The position numbers were made by a program, and so were the translations under genes. A model generated the notes under the pieces. The model saw only the letters and a program-made list of their open reading frames with translations, was not told the DNA's origin and ran no database searches. Shown here in pieces: positions 37,562 through 46,183 of a stretch of 64,000 nucleotides of DNA. The stretch's first letter is position 1. Each line of letters opens with the position of its first letter. The DNA is from Deltaproteobacteria bacterium (GTDB taxonomy: Bacteria > Desulfobacterota > Desulfuromonadia > Desulfuromonadales > Geopsychrobacteraceae), in contig JAJRQI010000034.1 in the NCBI GenBank assembly GCA_024280335.1, forward strand, positions 235,060 through 299,059. Reading direction: 5' to 3'.

Positions 37562-38378
37562 GCTGCTCCTGTATAAAATCGCTGATCTGGCGAGCCGTCC
37601 ATTCCGGTTCATCTTCCATCAGGTAATGGGATGCGGTCGCTATGCGTCGCAGACGGCTGCCAGGGATCTCCCGATGCAGTTTCTCAGCGATAGCCGCAGA
37701 AAGATAGGGATCTGCATCCCCGCGCAGAATCAAAGCGGGAAGCTGCAAACGGCGCAGATCTTCTTCGAGGTCGGTCAGGTTGTGGTTATCCAGACATTTG
37801 GCAAAATGCAGAAAGGCTTTGCGTCCCAACGAAGAGCTGAGTGGCTCCCAGAAAAGATCCATCAACTCATCGGTCAACAGATCTTTGTGGTAAAGCCCCC
37901 GTTGTACAATCACACGAAATAATCGTCGATCAACAATACTCATCAAGAACTGTCGGACAATCGGCGTTCGCATAATACTGATCGGCTGGACCGGCCAGAA
38001 ATCGTGACCGACCGAATTGATCAGAGCGAGACTGCTTATTTTCTCCGGATACTGAGTCGCCACAATCTGGCCGATGCCGCCACCTAAATCATGGCCGATG
38101 TAATGAGGCCTTTCCAGCGGGATCGTGTCGATGAACGCCACCAGGCGTCGGGCATGCTCGTTAAGCGAATAAGATTGATCAAGGGGCTTTTCCGAGCTGC
38201 CGCAACCCAATAAATCTACGGCAAAGACCTGGAATGACTGACTGAGGAGCGGGATGACTTTACGCCAGATAAATGAATGGGTGGTAATCCCATGGACCAA
38301 TAACAGCGGCGCGCCGGCACCGGATTGCTGATAGGCAATTCGGTAGCCATCAATAGTACAAGTCTGCTGTTGTTGCAT
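37548..38378 (-). CDS. Alpha/beta hydrolase with Asp nucleophile
   Basis: 276 residues from MQQQQTCTIDGYRI; GAGG lies upstream of the ATG at 38378. The oxyanion region LLVHGITTHSFIW, the strand FAVDLLGCGSSEKP and the nucleophile elbow GHDLGGGIGQ are clear, with final His in ASHYLMEDEPEW. Asp rather than Ser at the elbow places it nearer haloalkane dehalogenases and epoxide hydrolases than to esterases. The substrate is unknown. Its overlap with the hybrid kinase implies joint expression. Confidence 0.8.
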   Translation of the reverse strand: MQQQQTCTIDGYRIAYQQSGAGAPLLLVHGITTHSFIWRKVIPLLSQSFQVFAVDLLGCGSSEKPLDQSYSLNEHARRLVAFIDTIPLERPHYIGHDLGGGIGQIVATQYPEKISSLALINSVGHDFWPVQPISIMRTPIVRQFLMSIVDRRLFRVIVQRGLYHKDLLTDELMDLFWEPLSSSLGRKAFLHFAKCLDNHNLTDLEEDLRRLQLPALILRGDADPYLSAAIAEKLHREIPGSRLRRIATASHYLMEDEPEWTARQISDFIQEQHEQR

Positions 38379-38483
38379 GGCAAACGCCTCTCTGCCTGTC
38401 AAAATTTAAAACACTGTAAAAATTGTAACAGAAAAATCGGCTTTTTTATGACGAGAGATAACGGCTTCTCGAGGAAAAAATGT

Positions 38484-39503
38484 TCAGCACGCAGCGAAGA
38501 ACGCCTTGAACGCTGCGGTCACTTCAGAAACATCGGCGGGATCGACATCAAGATGCGTCACCAGCCGCAGATTGCCATAGCCGCCGATAAGAATGCCGCG
38601 CGCCTGTAAAAAATCCTTGAGTGGCTGCTGCCATTGCTGGTCGCAGTCAACAAAGACCATGTTGGTCTGGACAGCCTCCAGGTCGACTGACAACTCTTCG
38701 ATAGCGGACAACTCCTCGGCAAGCTGGCGGGCGGTGGCGTGATCCGTCGCCAGCCGCTCCATCTGGGAACCGAGGGCGAACACTCCCGCCCCAGCAATCA
38801 TTCCGGCCTGGCGCATGCCGCCACCGCAGACCTTGCGCCAGCGGTGAGCCGTTTCGATCAAATCGCGGCCACCCACCAGGAGCGAGCCGACCGGTGCGCC
38901 AAGGCCCTTCGACAGACAGATCGAAACTGAATCGTAATGGCGGCAGATCTCCTCCAGGGAGACTTTAAGCGCAACCGCCGCATTGCAGACCCGCGCCCCG
39001 TCGAGATGCAGGACAAGACCGTTATCCCGGCAGAGCTGGGCCGCCTCGGCCTGATACTCCAGCGGCAGCACCTTGCCGGCCTGGGTGTTTTCCAGGCATA
39101 ACAGCCGGGTGTTGGCAAAATGAATATCTTGCGGTTTGATCGCACCCCGGACCTTTTGCAGATCCAGCCTACCGTCCGGCTCGAATTCCAGAGGCTGCGG
39201 CTGAATACTGCCGAGCACAGCGGCACCGCCCCCCTCATACTTGTAGGTATGAGCCTGCTGCCCGACGATATATTCGTCACCGCGCTGACAGTGGGCAAGC
39301 AGGGCAATCAGGTTGCTCATGGTCCCGCTCGGCACAAAAAGGGCAGCCTCCTTTCCCGTCAGCTCGGCAGCCATCTCCTGCAGCCGATTGACGGTAGGAT
39401 CTTCCCCGTAAACATCATCCCCGACCTCGGCTCCGACCATGGCGTCACGCATCGCTGCAGTCGGCTTGGTCACCGTGTCACTACGTAGATCGATTATCTT
39501 CAT
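38484..39503 (-). CDS. ltaE: Low-specificity L-threonine aldolase (GLY1/LtaE family)
   Basis: 339 residues from [22 protein letters not shown] before the ATG at 39503 selects it over a start four codons upstream. PLP enzyme cleaving L-threonine or allo-threonine to glycine and acetaldehyde. [15 protein letters not shown], the [13 protein letters not shown] block, [12 protein letters not shown] and the Schiff-base Lys in [13 protein letters not shown] are present. Confidence 0.9.
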   Translation of the reverse strand: MKIIDLRSDTVTKPTAAMRDAMVGAEVGDDVYGEDPTVNRLQEMAAELTGKEAALFVPSGTMSNLIALLAHCQRGDEYIVGQQAHTYKYEGGGAAVLGSIQPQPLEFEPDGRLDLQKVRGAIKPQDIHFANTRLLCLENTQAGKVLPLEYQAEAAQLCRDNGLVLHLDGARVCNAAVALKVSLEEICRHYDSVSICLSKGLGAPVGSLLVGGRDLIETAHRWRKVCGGGMRQAGMIAGAGVFALGSQMERLATDHATARQLAEELSAIEELSVDLEAVQTNMVFVDCDQQWQQPLKDFLQARGILIGGYGNLRLVTHLDVDPADVSEVTAAFKAFFAAC

Positions 39504-39533
39504 CGGCCCTCTCACTTCTGCTTACCTGCGGAT

Positions 39534-39735
39534 ACTAAACCACTCTGCACTAAAGTGCAGAGGTTTGAGGGGGACTGAAAGTCCCTTTACCAGCAAAGTC
39601 ACAACCCGCTTCAATCGTCATCCTCGCGAATGCGGGGATCCAGTCCCCATGATAACCTCTGGATTCCCGCCTACGCGGGAATGACAAAAAATGAGTAGCA
39701 TCTGAAAGACTTGGACTAAAGTCCATAGTTTTTAC
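39534..39735. repeat. Hairpin-rich intergenic segment with IS200-like ends and a REP-type palindrome
   Basis: The 253-nt gap holds CTCTGCAC-TAAA-GTGCAGAG (39543-39562), GGGACT-GAA-AGTCCC (39573-39587), and TGGACT-AA-AGTCCA near 39711-39724. Between them is an inverted repeat at 39617-39684 (GTCATCCTCGCG...GGATCCAG against CTGGATTCCCGC...GGGAATGAC). The outer hairpins look like the subterminal hairpins of IS200/IS605-type elements with no transposase, i.e. a possible non-autonomous relic. Confidence 0.5.
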
Positions 39736-39756
39736 AGCGTAATGGAACAATAAACT

Positions 39757-41121
39757 TCAAGCGGCCGGTGTCTTTCTGCGCGAGCGGTTCGGTCGCCGAT
39801 TGCGCGGCTTATCAGCGCCAGCGGCAGCTTTCTTCCGGACAGGCGTTTGCTGCTTATCTTTTTCACCCCTGGCCGAATCGGCGGCCGACCAGGGTTCCCC
39901 CTTCTTCTGCGCAAGAGCCTTCTTGACCCTGCGCGGTCCGCTGCCCGGAGCCGGTTTTCTGGGTGGACGGGAGAACTCCTGGCTTTTTTTCGGTGCCGGT
40001 GCCGTAAGATCAAATCCCTGCAGGGTGCGGCGCTCAATGGAACTGCCGAGGGCTTTCTCGATCGCCCGGACCATCGCCCGGTCCTCGCCGGTGACCAAGG
40101 TGAAAGCATCCCCGGTACGGGCAGCCCGTCCGGTACGGCCGATACGATGCACATAGGCTTCGGGCGTATCGGGGATATCGTAGTTGATCACGTGGGAAAT
40201 CTGGCTGACGTCGATCCCCCGGGCGGCAATATCGGTGGCCACCAGAACCTGAAAGGTTCCGTCCCGAAAGCCGCCGAGTGCTTCACGGCGCCGGTTCTGA
40301 GACAGGTTCCCCTGCAGGGAGGCGGCCTTGAAACCTTTTTTACCCAACTGTTCAGCCAGCCGTTTTGCCCGGTGTTTGGTGCGGGTAAAGACCAGTACCG
40401 ACTCGGTGTCGGTGTGCCGCAGAAGCTCAAGCAACATGGCGGTTTTAAGGTGCTGAGGTACGCTGTAAATGGCGTGGCTGACAGTGGTCGCCGGAGCCGT
40501 ATTGCCGACCTGAACGGTCACCGGTTCGGTCAATATCTCGTTGGCCAGGCGCCTGATTTCATTGGGCATCGTTGCCGAGAAGAGCAGGGTTTGCCGCTGT
40601 CGAGGGAGATGGGTCAACAGTTTGCGGATCGCCGGGAAAAAGCCCATATCGAACATCTGGTCGGCCTCATCCAGCACCAGCACTTCGAGATGTGACAAAT
40701 CGATGGTCCCCTGCTGCAGATGATCAAGCAGCCGGCCGGGGCAAGCGACGACAATTTCGACGCCCTGCCGCAGTTTCGCTTTCTGCGGGTTGATGTTGAC
40801 CCCGCCGTACACGGTGATGCAGCGCAGTCCGGTCTCACGACCCAAGGCATTGATCGCATCGTGAATCTGTTCTGCCAGTTCGCGGGTCGGTGCGACGACC
40901 AGGGCGCGAACAACACGCCGCTTACCCTGCAGCAACCGGTGCAGGATCGGCAGCGCGAATGCTGCGGTTTTCCCGGTACCAGTCTGCGCCAGCCCCATCA
41001 CGTCGGCACCCTGCATCACTGCCGGGATCGACTGGGCCTGTATCGGCGTCGGCGTTACATAGCCTGCGGCTTTGACGCCTTTGGCAACACTGGGGTGAAA
41101 CTCAAATGATTGAAAATCCAT
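39757..41121 (-). CDS. rhlE: DEAD-box ATP-dependent RNA helicase, RhlE type
   Basis: 454 residues. All helicase motifs are present: Q-motif TPTPIQAQSIP, Walker A AQTGTGKT, PTRELAEQ, DEAD in VLDEADQMFDMGF, SAT, and HRIGRTGRAAR. The ~90-residue tail is rich in Lys/Arg/Pro/Ala, as in RhlE-type helicases that act in ribosome assembly and RNA decay. Related palindromic elements lie on both sides of the gene. Confidence 0.92.
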   Translation of the reverse strand: MDFQSFEFHPSVAKGVKAAGYVTPTPIQAQSIPAVMQGADVMGLAQTGTGKTAAFALPILHRLLQGKRRVVRALVVAPTRELAEQIHDAINALGRETGLRCITVYGGVNINPQKAKLRQGVEIVVACPGRLLDHLQQGTIDLSHLEVLVLDEADQMFDMGFFPAIRKLLTHLPRQRQTLLFSATMPNEIRRLANEILTEPVTVQVGNTAPATTVSHAIYSVPQHLKTAMLLELLRHTDTESVLVFTRTKHRAKRLAEQLGKKGFKAASLQGNLSQNRRREALGGFRDGTFQVLVATDIAARGIDVSQISHVINYDIPDTPEAYVHRIGRTGRAARTGDAFTLVTGEDRAMVRAIEKALGSSIERRTLQGFDLTAPAPKKSQEFSRPPRKPAPGSGPRRVKKALAQKKGEPWSAADSARGEKDKQQTPVRKKAAAGADKPRNRRPNRSRRKTPAA

Positions 41122-41148
41122 AACTTATATCTTTCTGTTCTGTTGAGC

Positions 41149-41271
41149 CTCTTGCAAAAGTCTGAAAAAACAAGTGCCCGTCATTCCCGCGCAAGCGGGG
41201 ATCCAGAAGTTCTCGGGGACGATCAAAGAACTGGATCCCCGTTTTCACGGGGATGACGACTTTTGCAAGAG
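41149..41271. mobile_element. 123-bp MITE-like element with nested inverted repeats
   Basis: Outer 14-bp inverted repeats CTCTTGCAAAAGTC (41149-41162) and GACTTTTGCAAGAG (41258-41271) enclose an inner inverted repeat (41180-41205 and 41231-41258; CGTCATTCCCGCGC...GGATCCAG). The inner arms match the element at 39617-39684 on the other side of rhlE. There is no coding capacity. I infer a miniature inverted-repeat element or REP cluster. Confidence 0.55.
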
Positions 41272-41286
41272 TCTCTGTTGTTTGAC

Positions 41287-41317
41287 GAAAAAAAGCCGGG
41301 AGCATCTGCTCCCGGCA
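41287..41317 (-). terminator. Intrinsic terminator after leuD
   Basis: Minus strand GCCGGGAGCA-GA-TGCTCCCGGC followed by T7. It is 29 nt past the leuD stop and ends the leuA-leuC-leuD unit. Confidence 0.85.
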
Positions 41318-41345
41318 CTTATCGTAAGCTTTTCGATGCTACAGA

Positions 41346-41876
41346 TCAATAACGCGCGTCGGCAAACTCGACCCAGCCACCGGCGTTGACCAATGCTTTG
41401 TCGAACGGACTGACCGCAAAAGAGAACGATTTCTCTTCGCAACCCGCTGTTGCGATAATCTGCTGACCCTCAAGATCGACGGCAATCTCTACCTTGCCGT
41501 TCTGCTGCAGGGCAATCAACTGATCGATATCCTCTTTGGGCAGTTCAATCGCCAGCATACCGCAGTTGAACATGTTCTGCCGAAAAATCCGGGCGTAACT
41601 CTCAGCAATGATGGTATGGACATCGTTGACCTCAAAAACCCAGGGTGCGTGTTCACGCGAGGAACCGCAACCGAAGTTTTCACGCGAGATCACCACCCCG
41701 GCGTTTTTCAACGCATCCCCCTTGGGATCGAAACCCGTCAGGGTCAGATCTTCAAGGATGTAGGGGGTCAGAGCCTCCTTAGTGACCTCGGTGAGGTACT
41801 TGGCCGGAATAATTTCGTCGGTATTGATATCGGAGCGGTCGAGGAAGATTGCCGATCCACCAAATTTTTTCTGCAT
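41346..41876 (-). CDS. leuD: 3-isopropylmalate dehydratase small subunit
   Basis: 176 residues, swivelling domain of isopropylmalate isomerase. DRSDINTDEIIPAKYL at the N-terminus and FGCGSSREHAPW are diagnostic. Length fits the short (about 165-residue) LeuD class that pairs with the ~420-residue LeuC seen next door. It starts 21 nt after the leuC stop. Confidence 0.96.
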   Translation of the reverse strand: MQKKFGGSAIFLDRSDINTDEIIPAKYLTEVTKEALTPYILEDLTLTGFDPKGDALKNAGVVISRENFGCGSSREHAPWVFEVNDVHTIIAESYARIFRQNMFNCGMLAIELPKEDIDQLIALQQNGKVEIAVDLEGQQIIATAGCEEKSFSFAVSPFDKALVNAGGWVEFADARY

Positions 41877-41897
41877 ACTTAAATCTCCTTGCCCCGA

Positions 41898-43178
41898 TTA
41901 GAGGGTTCTGGCATCGGTGATCACACCAGTAATAGCGGTCGCAGCAGCGGTCGACGGGCTCATCAGGTGCACCATACCGCCCTTGCCCATCCGGCCGTTG
42001 AAGTTGCGGTTACTGGTCGCGGCGCAGACTTCATCTTCGGCCAGCACACCGTTGCTCATCCCCAGGCAGGCGCCGCAGGTCGGGTTAGTGACGCAGAAGC
42101 CGGCATCCATGAAAACCTTGATGATCCCCTCTTCAAGCGCCTGGCTGAAAATCTTCGGCGTCGCCGGAGAGACGATACCGCGCACCGAATCGGCAACCTT
42201 CTTTCCCTTCAGTACAGCGGCAGCCTGACGCAGATCCTCAATCCGGCCATTGGTGCAGGTGCCGATATAGATCTGATCAACCGGGGTGCCTGCCATCTCA
42301 CTGACCGGCTTGACGCAATCCGGCTTGTAGCCGAAGGTCACCTGCGGTTCCAGAACGGAGACATCGATATCCATGACCCGGTCGTAAACCGCGTCAGCGT
42401 CGGAAACCCACTTGCGGTAGTCGGCCAGCGCTGCTTCCTTGCTGGCAAACTCAGCCTGAATGAACGACCAGAGATAGTCGACCGTGGTCATATCCGGCAT
42501 GCAGATCCCGCAAGTCCCCCCCGCTTCGATGGCCATATTGCAGAGGGTCATCCGCGCTTCCATACTCATCTGCTCAACGATCGGACCGCGAAATTCGATC
42601 ACTCGGTCGGTTGCGCCGTTAACCCCCAACTGGGCGATAACATAGAGGATCACATCCTTGGCGTAAACGCCCGCAGGCAGTTCACCATTCAAATTGACCC
42701 GGATCGTCGTGGGTTCGCGAAAGGCACAGACCCCTTTGAGGATGCCGACCTCCAGATCGGTGGTCCCGACGCCGGCGGCAAAGGCGCCGAAGGCACCGTG
42801 AGTACAGGTGTGACTGTCTCCCATGATTGCAGTAAAACCGGGGCGGATGTAGCCCTTCTCCGGAAAGATCGCGTGGCAGACGCCGTTGTGACCGACATCG
42901 AAGAAATCGGGGATCTCATGACGGCGTGCCCACTCCCGCAGGATCTTTGCCTGGGTCGCGGTTTTGCTGTCCTTGGAGGGGGGTACGTGATCGATGACCA
43001 CCTTGATCTTATCCCGGTCAAAAACCCGATCCTTATTCCGCCAGACCAGGTCGGCGATTGCCACCGGTGTCGTAATTTCGTGACAGAGCACCCGGTCGAG
43101 GCTGAGCACCTTGGTGCCGGGGAACGGCTCGTCTTTAAGGTGGGCGTCAAATATTTTTTCAGCTAACGTCTTACCCAT
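41898..43178 (-). CDS. leuC: 3-isopropylmalate dehydratase large subunit
   Basis: 426 residues, aconitase-type [4Fe-4S] subunit that isomerises 2- to 3-isopropylmalate. IMGDSHTCTHGAFGAF, YIGTCTNGRIEDLR and PTCGACLGMSNG carry the cluster cysteines. The short LeuC class is typical of deltaproteobacteria and archaea. It is separated from leuA by a branched palindromic element. Confidence 0.96.
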   Translation of the reverse strand: MGKTLAEKIFDAHLKDEPFPGTKVLSLDRVLCHEITTPVAIADLVWRNKDRVFDRDKIKVVIDHVPPSKDSKTATQAKILREWARRHEIPDFFDVGHNGVCHAIFPEKGYIRPGFTAIMGDSHTCTHGAFGAFAAGVGTTDLEVGILKGVCAFREPTTIRVNLNGELPAGVYAKDVILYVIAQLGVNGATDRVIEFRGPIVEQMSMEARMTLCNMAIEAGGTCGICMPDMTTVDYLWSFIQAEFASKEAALADYRKWVSDADAVYDRVMDIDVSVLEPQVTFGYKPDCVKPVSEMAGTPVDQIYIGTCTNGRIEDLRQAAAVLKGKKVADSVRGIVSPATPKIFSQALEEGIIKVFMDAGFCVTNPTCGACLGMSNGVLAEDEVCAATSNRNFNGRMGKGGMVHLMSPSTAAATAITGVITDARTL

Positions 43179-43232
43179 GAATTCTCCTATAAATCTATCT
43201 ATAATTAATCTTCATCGTAAACTATTCAGCCA

Positions 43233-43339
43233 GATGGCCTCGGGCTGCCCACTTCAAGGGTGACTGTCGCCTGGATGGCGACAGTCAAGCCCCATGGATG
43301 GGTTTATGCGGCCCTTGGATTGGGCAGCGCGAGGCCATC
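43233..43339. repeat. Multi-branched palindromic element between leuA and leuC
   Basis: Outer 19-bp arms with one mismatch (43233-43251 GATGGCCTCGGGCTGCCCA against 43321-43339) close a junction. Inside are a perfect 10-bp hairpin GACTGTCGCC-TGGAT-GGCGACAGTC (43262-43286), a small hairpin CCCA-TGGA-TGGG (43291-43302), and an AAGGG/CCCTT pair. Loops repeat TGGA(T). It would fold into a stable cloverleaf-like shape within the leuA-leuC message. Confidence 0.65.
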
Positions 43340-43365
43340 CATTACGGTTTTGAAGTTACTTTCCG

Positions 43366-44906
43366 TCAAACCGTACCCTGCATCCGCTTGGTGACGCAGG
43401 CGATTTTATTCAGTGCATTGATATAAGCCTTGGCGCTGGCGACAATAATGTCCGGATGCGCGCCCTGCCCGAGCACCGCGCGCCCTTCGGCATTCTGCAG
43501 ACGAACGGTGCACTCCCCTTGCGCATCGGTGCCGCCGGTAATCGCACCGACCGAGAAGTTGAGCAACAGATCCTTGCTCTTGGTCAGCTTCTTGATCGCT
43601 TTAAAGGTCGCGTCAACCGGACCATCCCCCAGCACTGCAGTCTTCTTCACCTTGCCGTTGATCTCCATCTCCACGGTGGCGGTCGGCGCAGCGAAGGACC
43701 CGGAGCTGACATTCATCTGCAACAGCTTGAAGCTTTCGCTCACCCGCAACACCTCATCGGCGACGATGGCATCAAGATCTTCGTCGAAGATCTCCTTCTT
43801 CATGTCGGCTAACGCCTTGAAACGAATAAAGGCCTTTTGAATCTCTTCCCTGGTCAGGTCGTAGCCGAGGATCTTCAAGCGATCGATAAAAGCGTGACGC
43901 CCGGAATGTTTGCCGAGAACCAACTTGCTCTGGTTAAGACCGACCGATGCCGGGGTCATAATCTCGTAGGTCTCGGTGTTCATCAACATGCCATGCTGGT
44001 GAATCCCGGCCTCGTGGGCAAGGCGTTGGCACCGACGATCGCTTTGTTCTGCTGCACCTGAATGCCGGTAATCGTCGACAGCAATTTGCTCGAAGGGATG
44101 ATCTGCTCGGTCGCGACAACGGTGGTAAAAGGGAGGATGTCATGCCGGGTACGCAGGGTCATGACTACTTCCTCAAGAGAACAATTACCGGCCCGTTCAC
44201 CGATACCATTGATGGTGCACTCAACCTGACGGGCACCGGCCTGTACTGCGGACAGTGAATTGGAGACCGCCAGGCCGAGATCATTATGACAGTGAACCGA
44301 GATGATCGCCTGGTCTATATTACTGACGTTCTCCTTCAAGTAACTGATAATATTAAAGTATTCTGTCGGGATCGTATAGCCGACGGTATCCGGGATGTTG
44401 ACGGTGGTCGCACCGGCCTCGATGGTCGCCTCGATCACTTGGGCAAGGAAAGGCAAACGGGTCCGGGCGGCGTCCTCGGCCGAAAACTCAACGTTCGGCG
44501 TATAGCCAGCCGCACGTTTAACGGCAGCGACGGCGGTATCGAGCACCTGCTGCTCGCTCATCTTCAGCTTATGTTCCATATGGATAGCGCTGGTGGCAAT
44601 AAAGGTATGGATGCGACCACGCTCTCCGGCGTACTTCAACGCTTCCCAGGCTCGGTCTATATCCATGTCGTTGGCCCGGGAGAGACCGGCGATCTGCGGT
44701 CCCTTGATTGTCTGGGCGATCTTTTTCACTGCAGCAAAATCACCATCGGAGGCGATCGGAAAACCGGCTTCTATGACATCGACATTCAACCGCTCAAGCT
44801 GGTGGGCGATGCGTAATTTTTCTTCAATATTCATGCTGGCGCCAGGGGACTGCTCGCCGTCGCGCAAGGTGGTATCAAAAATAATGATTTGCTCTTTTTG
44901 ACTCAT
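43366..44906 (-). pseudogene. leuA: 2-isopropylmalate synthase, interrupted by a one-base frameshift
   Basis: The gene reads in two frames. From the ATG at 44906 (AGGA upstream), residues 1-300 give the catalytic TIM barrel ([39 protein letters not shown]) to [10 protein letters not shown], then run into a stop at 43983. Resuming in the next frame near 44020, the expected [19 protein letters not shown] and the C-terminal leucine-binding regulatory domain continue to 43366. Adding one T gives 513 residues, the normal LeuA length. Either a real mutation or a sequencing error; the two halves are otherwise intact. Confidence 0.88.
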
Positions 44907-45047
44907 GGCATATTCCTTTCAAGTTCCGGTGCCCTTCGGTCGATCGGGACAGTTCTTCTCACTGCAAATGTGGCTGTCAGAGATCCTCGTTGTAGGTCAC
45001 TCAGGTCAGATTCCACAGAACCACCCCCTTTCTACCGCTTAAAACAT

Positions 45048-45081
45048 AAAAAGCCCCCGCCCTGGAACAGGGGCGAGAGCT
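45048..45081 (-). terminator. Regulated terminator of the leuA T-box
   Basis: 13- to 14-bp GC-rich stem with a 3-nt loop and T5 (45052-45048). Its 5' arm lies just after the T-box core, the arrangement expected for a transcription-attenuating T-box. It is 142 nt before the leuA ATG. Confidence 0.8.
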
Positions 45082-45299
45082 TGAACGCTTCGCGGTACCA
45101 CCCTGATTCAACCCTGCCCGGTTGCGGCAAGATCCTTGTTTATCCCTTTACGCAGGCTCACGACAGAAACTGGCCGGTGCGGCTTCATCCCTGCAGCTCC
45201 AAGGCGAGTTCAGCGTGTTCCGTACCGGCTTGCAGCGACCGCCGGTTCTCTTGAACGGAAGTGAACGCTTACTACTCCTCTTCATTGCTTTTCACTTAA
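45048..45299 (-). promoter_or_regulatory. T-box riboswitch leader of leuA, probable leucine (CUC) specifier
   Basis: On the minus strand the T-box core AGGGTGGTACCGCG is exact at 45104-45091. It is followed by a terminator (AGCTCTCGCCCCTG-TTC-CAGGGCGGGGGCT, T5). Upstream, AGTAGTAAGCG and two nested stems (TTCCGT/ACGGAA, ACCGGC/GCCGGT) form Stem I. The 3' side of the specifier loop reads TGAACTCG, giving CUC (45208-45206) then a purine. The UGGU in the T-box fits a tRNA ending ACCA. Uncharged tRNA-Leu should favour the antiterminator and leuA transcription. Confidence 0.88.
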
Positions 45300-45305
45300 C
45301 ACGGG

Positions 45306-45334
45306 ATTCAACCGGAAAAAGGCTGCCAAGTCAA
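45306..45334 (-). promoter_or_regulatory. Putative leuA leader promoter
   Basis: TTGACT (45334-45329), 17-nt spacer, TTGAAT (45311-45306) on the minus strand. Transcription would begin just before Stem I of the T-box. Confidence 0.45.
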
Positions 45335-45409
45335 GCAGTTTTCCGGAGAACCCGGCAAAACTGGGCGATGTTCGATCATCACAAACTTGAATCTTATCCA
45401 ACAAAAAAA

Positions 45410-46183
45410 TCAGGGTTTAGTATCGACCTTAGCTGCACCTTCAGCCGCCTGCTTACGGCGGCGATTAAACATGTAACCGAGCGGACCGGAAGCCATATAA
45501 ACCATACCGATAACAAACAGCATAATTTCCGGTCGGGCAACAATGACAATCAAGGTCATAATCGCGAAGACCAGCAGCATAAACGGCTGACGTTTGAACA
45601 GGTCCGGATCTTTAAGGGAAAAGTACTTGATATTACTGACCATCAGAAAAGCCAGCAGAAATACCAGCAGGACCACAGAGAACATCTTGATCGTACCGGT
45701 GCCGCCCAGTTCGAAAAACAGTAACACGCAGGTCGCAACAATGCAGGCCGCGGCCGGAATCGGCAGGCCGATAAAGCGCCTTGATTCCACCGTTGAGACC
45801 TGGACGTTAAATCGAGCCAGGCGTAATGCCCCACAGACCACGTAGAGAAACGCCGCCAGCCAACCGAGCTTGCCAAACGGTTTGAGCGCCCAGGTGTACA
45901 TCAACACTCCCGGCGCAACACCGAAAGCGATGACATCAGCCAGCGAATCGAGTTCAACACCGAACTTGCTGGTGGTCCCGGTCATCCGCGCAACCTTGCC
46001 GTCCAGACCGTCCAGGATTGCCGAAAGCAGAATAAACCAGGCGGCACGGACGAAGTTGCCATCGGTCGAGGCAATGATCACATAAAACCCGGCAAACATA
46101 CTGCCTGCGGTAATCAGATTCGGCAGCAGGTAAACCCCCTTGCGCAGGTTTTCCCGTTTATCGCTTTTGACAGGATCGGTCAA
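45410..46183 (-). CDS. pssA: CDP-diacylglycerol-serine O-phosphatidyltransferase
   Basis: 257 residues, multi-spanning. The CDP-alcohol phosphotransferase signature DG-x2-AR-x8-G-x3-D-x3-D is visible as LDGLDGKVARMTG then KFGVELDSLAD. It makes phosphatidylserine from CDP-DAG and serine. It overlaps psd by four nt, so consecutive phospholipid steps are coupled. Confidence 0.94.
   Translation of the reverse strand: MTDPVKSDKRENLRKGVYLLPNLITAGSMFAGFYVIIASTDGNFVRAAWFILLSAILDGLDGKVARMTGTTSKFGVELDSLADVIAFGVAPGVLMYTWALKPFGKLGWLAAFLYVVCGALRLARFNVQVSTVESRRFIGLPIPAAACIVATCVLLFFELGGTGTIKMFSVVLLVFLLAFLMVSNIKYFSLKDPDLFKRQPFMLLVFAIMTLIVIVARPEIMLFVIGMVYMASGPLGYMFNRRRKQAAEGAAKVDTKP

Noticed and set aside
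39617..41258. Composite transposon carrying rhlE between two related palindromes
   Set aside because: The flanking elements are short, non-coding and of a common dispersed type; rhlE shows no sign of foreign composition.
41889..43166. 425-codon plus-strand open frame
   Set aside because: It is antisense to leuC in a high-GC codon pattern that leaves the opposite strand open; leuC is unmistakable.
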